DNA of 64,000 nucleotides from Turneriella sp. (GTDB lineage: Bacteria; Spirochaetota; Leptospiria; Turneriellales; Turneriellaceae): contig JABARV010000021.1 of NCBI GenBank assembly GCA_019186965.1, forward strand, positions 1 through 64,000, given 5' to 3'. The position numbers and the translations under genes were made by a program. Below are positions 59,591-64,000 of this stretch, in pieces. Numbering within the stretch: the first letter of the stretch is position 1; every line of letters starts with the position of its first letter. The notes under the pieces are model-generated. The model worked only from the letters and a program-made list of their open reading frames with translations, was not told the origin of the DNA and made no database searches.

Positions 59591-59662
59591 TCCCGGATAG
59601 CACCGAAGACGGAGGCCTGTGGCGTTTGTAAAAACACCTTGGCCACAGTCGGTAGAGCAGGT
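59591..59662 (+). repeat. broken copy of the tRNA-Asn 5' half
   Basis: TCCCGGATAG (59591-59600) matches the tRNA acceptor strand and CAGTCGGTAGAGCAGGTG (59645-59662) its D-loop and anticodon stem. They are separated by 44 bp that can fold into an imperfect hairpin using ACCGA/TCGGT, AGGCC/GGCC and GTTT/AAAC. The anticodon and 3' half are missing. Confidence 0.75.
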
Positions 59663-59683
59663 GCTTACGAGAAAAGATTTTAT

Positions 59684-61218
<1,535 letters not shown>

Positions 61219-61235
<17 letters not shown>

Positions 61236-62133
61236 TCGATTTTGTAACGCCTAGCGCTTGGTAGATTTTGAGCGTCGCTTTTGATTTATTAAGTGTATAA
61301 AAATGGACACCAGCAACACCATTGTCAATAAGATCTAGAACCTGTTCAGTTGCCCAGTGGATACCGACACTCTCGGCGTGTGCATCGTCTTCTGCGCGTG
61401 CTAATGCGCGTAAAAGCTTTGCTGGGAAACGCGACCCCAACGAAAGCTCTGCCATGCGTTGCATACCTTTGCGCGAGGTAATAGGCATTATTCCCGCAAT
61501 AATGGGAACGTTAATCCCTGCAAGAGAGCACCGTTCACAAAAATCGTAAAAATCGTTGTTGTCGAAAAAAAGTTGCGTGCAAATGTAGTCTGCACCCGCA
61601 TCAACCTTTGCTTTGAGGTACTCAATTTCCTTAAGGCGGTTTGGCGTTTCGGGGTGTCCTTCGGGAAAGCCTGCAACGCCAATACCCATTTTAGGGAAAT
61701 TTTCTTTGATGAATGCGACAAGCTGTGCAGCATAGTGAAAGCCATCAGGGTGCGCTTGCCATCCTGTACTTATGCCGGAGCCGCGCACATCCATGTGCTT
61801 GGGAATATCTCCCCTGAGTGCTAAAATGTTTTCAATACCGTTTTCACTGTAGCGCTCTAACGTACGCCGGATTTCCTCTTTCGACGACCCAACGCAGGTA
61901 AGGTGCGAAACAATTGTAAGGCCAAGCTCGCGGCTAAGGCGCACCACAAGATCGTGCGTGAGTTCACGCGTGGACCCTCCTGCGCCATACGTAACACTTA
62001 CGTATGCTGGTTCAAGTTTTTTAAGTTCGCTAATTGTTTCAAAAAGGGCGTTCGCCCCCTCTTGCGTTTTAGGAGGAAAAAATTCAAAACTAAGCGCAGG
62101 TTTATGCGAACGGAGGACATCAGCAATATGCAT
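61219..62133 (-). CDS. metF: methylenetetrahydrofolate reductase
   Basis: It reduces 5,10-methylene-THF to 5-methyl-THF with FAD. The 304-aa protein has FEFFPPKTQEGANALFETI at the N-terminus, VSVTYGAGGSTRELTHDLV, AHLTCVG-like SHLTCVGSSKEEIR, NILALRGDIPKHM and DYICTQLFFDNNDFYDFCERC, and the late VHFYTLNKS. Its end overlaps the antiporter start by 17 nt. Confidence 0.96.
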
Positions 62134-62180
62134 CGCGCCCGATAGCGATTTAACCTGCGGTGTAAAGGAGAAAGAGTTTT

Positions 62181-63458
62181 TTACGTTTTTGGAATTCCGG
62201 CACGTACAAAGTTACGTGTATGCGCTCCAACCCCTTTCATGTGGTTTGCAATAAGCGTGTCTAGTTTCTTAAGTGCGTCTTTGTTTATTTTATCGGTAAG
62301 CTTACCGTCGACAAACCCTTTAAGAAGGTTTGTTTCGTCGATGAGGGTGTCTATTTCGTCTGAAATACCGTAGCTTTCATTCGTAAGTACATCGTCGATA
62401 TAATTTTTGTCAAAAGAACCGTAGGTTTTATCCTTATCTATAAGTTTAAGATTCTCAATAAAAGGGTGTGTTAATTCGTTATTTTTGTATGCATTACGCA
62501 ATACATTAAAATGGTAATGTTCGAGGGTTAAGTGGCGGTCGGAGATATTTTCAATCGCCTCTGTTTTTGATGCTTCAAAACCTAACATCGCCTTGAGGTT
62601 AATCCACAGCATGCGTAAAGTGCCATTGTTGGGGAGTACCCTCGCGTGGTATGGTTGCGTTAAATCACCAATATAGTGTAGCCCCCAACCTAAAAATCGA
62701 TATCCCCAATACGGATGGCCAGTTTTAAAAGCAAAACGCGCAAGCGTTAAGTATTGGTGTATCCTATACTTAGGGTACGTGCGTTTAAGGAAGCTCCCTG
62801 CGAAGTAGATTATTGATGATTCGTGGTAATAACCAATATGAAACGGCGCTTGTGTCCCAAAATAGAGTTTCGGGTTTCCAAAAGATTGATCCCCAAAACC
62901 ATAATCTTTACCAAGCGGACCTTCGTTGTCTTTAAAAAGGTTGATGTCCATCCCAAAATCGGGTTCGTCGCCGTAAGTGGAAAGCGCTTCGAGCGGGCTT
63001 ACCGTATCGCCTTTGCGGACAGAATAAAGTTCGTAAGTTCCTTTGATATCTTTATCGCCAAACATACTTACAGATAGAGAATCTGCGCGAGGACCGGGGA
63101 GCTTTTTCCCGGGAAGTTCTTGCAAGTAAAATCCAAGAGGTGTTTTTGGATTTATGCGTATTGCACGCAGAAAATTCTCGCGGATTGTTTTTTTATCCCC
63201 GCCTTTAAAGGAAAGCATTGTAGGTTGCGGTGCGTACTTTGCATACGTTGTTCTTGCTTCGGCTTCCATTTTTTCCATCTCGGCAGCAAGCCCTTCTTGT
63301 TCCTTAATAAGGAAATCTTCAAGCGACTCAACTTTGACTTTAGGCGCATTAGCAACTTCAGGAAGCACCTCCAGTGCGGCATGGTTAAAGAGGTAGTGGT
63401 TCGACCATGCGTGGAGAGCAGGTACAGCACAGATAAAGCAAAAGATAAAGCGTAGCAT
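62181..63458 (-). CDS. secreted zinc-dependent phospholipase C-like protein
   Basis: The 425-aa product has a signal peptide predicted to end LHA|WSNHYLFNH, so the mature protein would begin with Trp, as in bacterial zinc phospholipase C whose Trp1 binds zinc. GLHYIGDLTQPYHA, near residue 268, matches the family's H-x3-D…H zinc motif. Other parts are longer than in classic PLC. The frame extends to a TTG at 63491; the ATG at 63458 gives the better signal peptide. Confidence 0.75.
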   Translation of the reverse strand: MLRFIFCFICAVPALHAWSNHYLFNHAALEVLPEVANAPKVKVESLEDFLIKEQEGLAAEMEKMEAEARTTYAKYAPQPTMLSFKGGDKKTIRENFLRAIRINPKTPLGFYLQELPGKKLPGPRADSLSVSMFGDKDIKGTYELYSVRKGDTVSPLEALSTYGDEPDFGMDINLFKDNEGPLGKDYGFGDQSFGNPKLYFGTQAPFHIGYYHESSIIYFAGSFLKRTYPKYRIHQYLTLARFAFKTGHPYWGYRFLGWGLHYIGDLTQPYHARVLPNNGTLRMLWINLKAMLGFEASKTEAIENISDRHLTLEHYHFNVLRNAYKNNELTHPFIENLKLIDKDKTYGSFDKNYIDDVLTNESYGISDEIDTLIDETNLLKGFVDGKLTDKINKDALKKLDTLIANHMKGVGAHTRNFVRAGIPKT

Positions 63459-63791
63459 GTTACAAAGTGGTATAGCGATGCGCCGAGTCAACTCTTTAGA
63501 GCCTCATGCGCTTCATAGCTCTGTTTTTTCATAGCTATGCAGAAAACCCGCGCCTAACTTTTTCCAACGTAGTCCTGGCTTTTGTATTATGTCACATTAA
63601 GGGATAACTACCTCTTATTATGTCGCATCAGGGGATAACTATCCCTACGAGTTCTGGAATGCTCAAAAACGGGGGTAAAACTTGAAAAGTTATTCACTTT
63701 CAGAAAGCTATAGTGGTGTTTCTTCAGTACTTATATGGATGGTTAGGGAAACGCGCAAAACCTGTTGACATCGCCCGCTGCCTATACATCT
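63459..63791. other. 333-bp spacer with palindrome array copy B
   Basis: Contains the second palindrome array (63586-63651) and a TTGACA hexamer at 63765-63770 just before the last gene. I see no other feature in it. Confidence 0.65.
63586..63651 (+). repeat. 66-bp palindromic array, copy B
   Basis: Reverse complement of copy A at 60 of 66 positions, with palindromes centred near 63609 and 63639, again about 31 bp apart. The array precedes the gene at 63792 by about 140 bp in the same orientation as copy A precedes its gene. Confidence 0.85.
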
Positions 63792-64000
63792 ATGCGAATG
63801 CTCGATGTATTGCAAGAATCGAAACTTTACTTCACGGCGCGGCTTAAGGATTGCCAAAGAACTCCCCACCTGCACACCGAACAGATCAAAGTCTTAAGCG
63901 AGTACTTAAAGATTATAGCCGCGTCGACGAGCGCCGACGACTACCGGCAAAAATTAGGGCAGATGGTGACGATGTTTCCGGTGGCGCGTGCCGAGCTTGT
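63792..64000 (+). CDS. start of an unknown gene, cut by the window end
   Basis: An open frame of 69 codons begins MRMLDVLQESKLYFTARLKDCQ and runs off the window. No ribosome site precedes the ATGs at 63792 and 63798; TTGACA lies 22 bp upstream, so the mRNA might be leaderless. The protein is helical with no family I recognise. It lies after palindrome array B, as the DUF1564-like gene lies after array A. Confidence 0.5.
   Translation, partial: MRMLDVLQESKLYFTARLKDCQRTPHLHTEQIKVLSEYLKIIAASTSADDYRQKLGQMVTMFPVARAEL

Overview
The window looks like chromosome from a spirochaete, most likely a relative of the Leptospira/Turneriella/Leptonema group (inferred). It carries two tandem periplasmic-flagellin genes (flaB), a lipoprotein of the DUF1554 family best known from leptospires, a small protein resembling the leptospiral DUF1564 family, several lipoproteins with loose spirochaetal lipoboxes, and a large acyl-CoA (beta-oxidation type) operon. 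Most of it is densely packed housekeeping DNA with many 1-17 nt gene overlaps. I saw no prophage, IS element or CRISPR array.

Layout. 0-5 kb: envelope genes (lipoprotein, membrane protein, TolC-like channel) and a CoA-binding protein. 5.1-13.1 kb: a six-gene fatty-acyl-CoA operon (two acyl-CoA dehydrogenases, MaoC dehydratase, long FabG reductase, thiolase, CoA-transferase) preceded by a perfect 16-bp palindrome that may be its operator. 13.1-24.6 kb: peptide-binding lipoprotein, enoyl-CoA hydratase, aroC, AEC transporter, methyltransferase, DUF2804, hslV, tgt, pheS. 24.6-28.5 kb: rnpB, mutS and trpF. 28.5-29.2 kb: a HicAB module whose toxin ORF has no start codon. 29.9-32.2 kb: the flaB pair, with a sigma-28-like promoter and an unusually structured spacer. 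32.2-49 kb: YejM-like sulfatase, phasin, plsC, cation transporter, amidase, cyclic-nucleotide protein, a degenerate 5'-nucleotidase with a possible beta-barrel, purM, ptb-ackA, cinA, infC. 49-53.3 kb: murA, then a type II restriction-modification pair inserted at its 3' end, then a DUF1554 lipoprotein and the DUF1564-like gene. 53.5-64 kb: secreted protein, GMC oxidoreductase, TPM-domain protein with a zinc-ribbon partner, tRNA-Asn, Na+/H+-type antiporter, metF, a zinc phospholipase C-like protein, and the start of an unknown gene.

Most notable observations. (1) The mutS start codon sits in the 4-nt loop of a perfect 17-bp inverted repeat that also buries its Shine-Dalgarno sequence. (2) mutS, trpF and pheS, all within 5 kb, each carry an in-frame insertion or tail made of short palindromic or tandem repeats. 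(3) The restriction-modification cassette is flanked by an exact 26-bp duplication of the murA 3' end. (4) A 66-bp array of 31-bp-spaced palindromes occurs twice, 10.2 kb apart in inverted orientation, each copy upstream of a small gene and oriented the same way relative to it. (5) The flaB1-flaB2 spacer and flaB2 leader are a chain of stem-loops. (6) MurA has Asp in place of the fosfomycin-target Cys. (7) A broken copy of the tRNA-Asn 5' half, split by an imperfect hairpin, lies just upstream of the intact tRNA gene.
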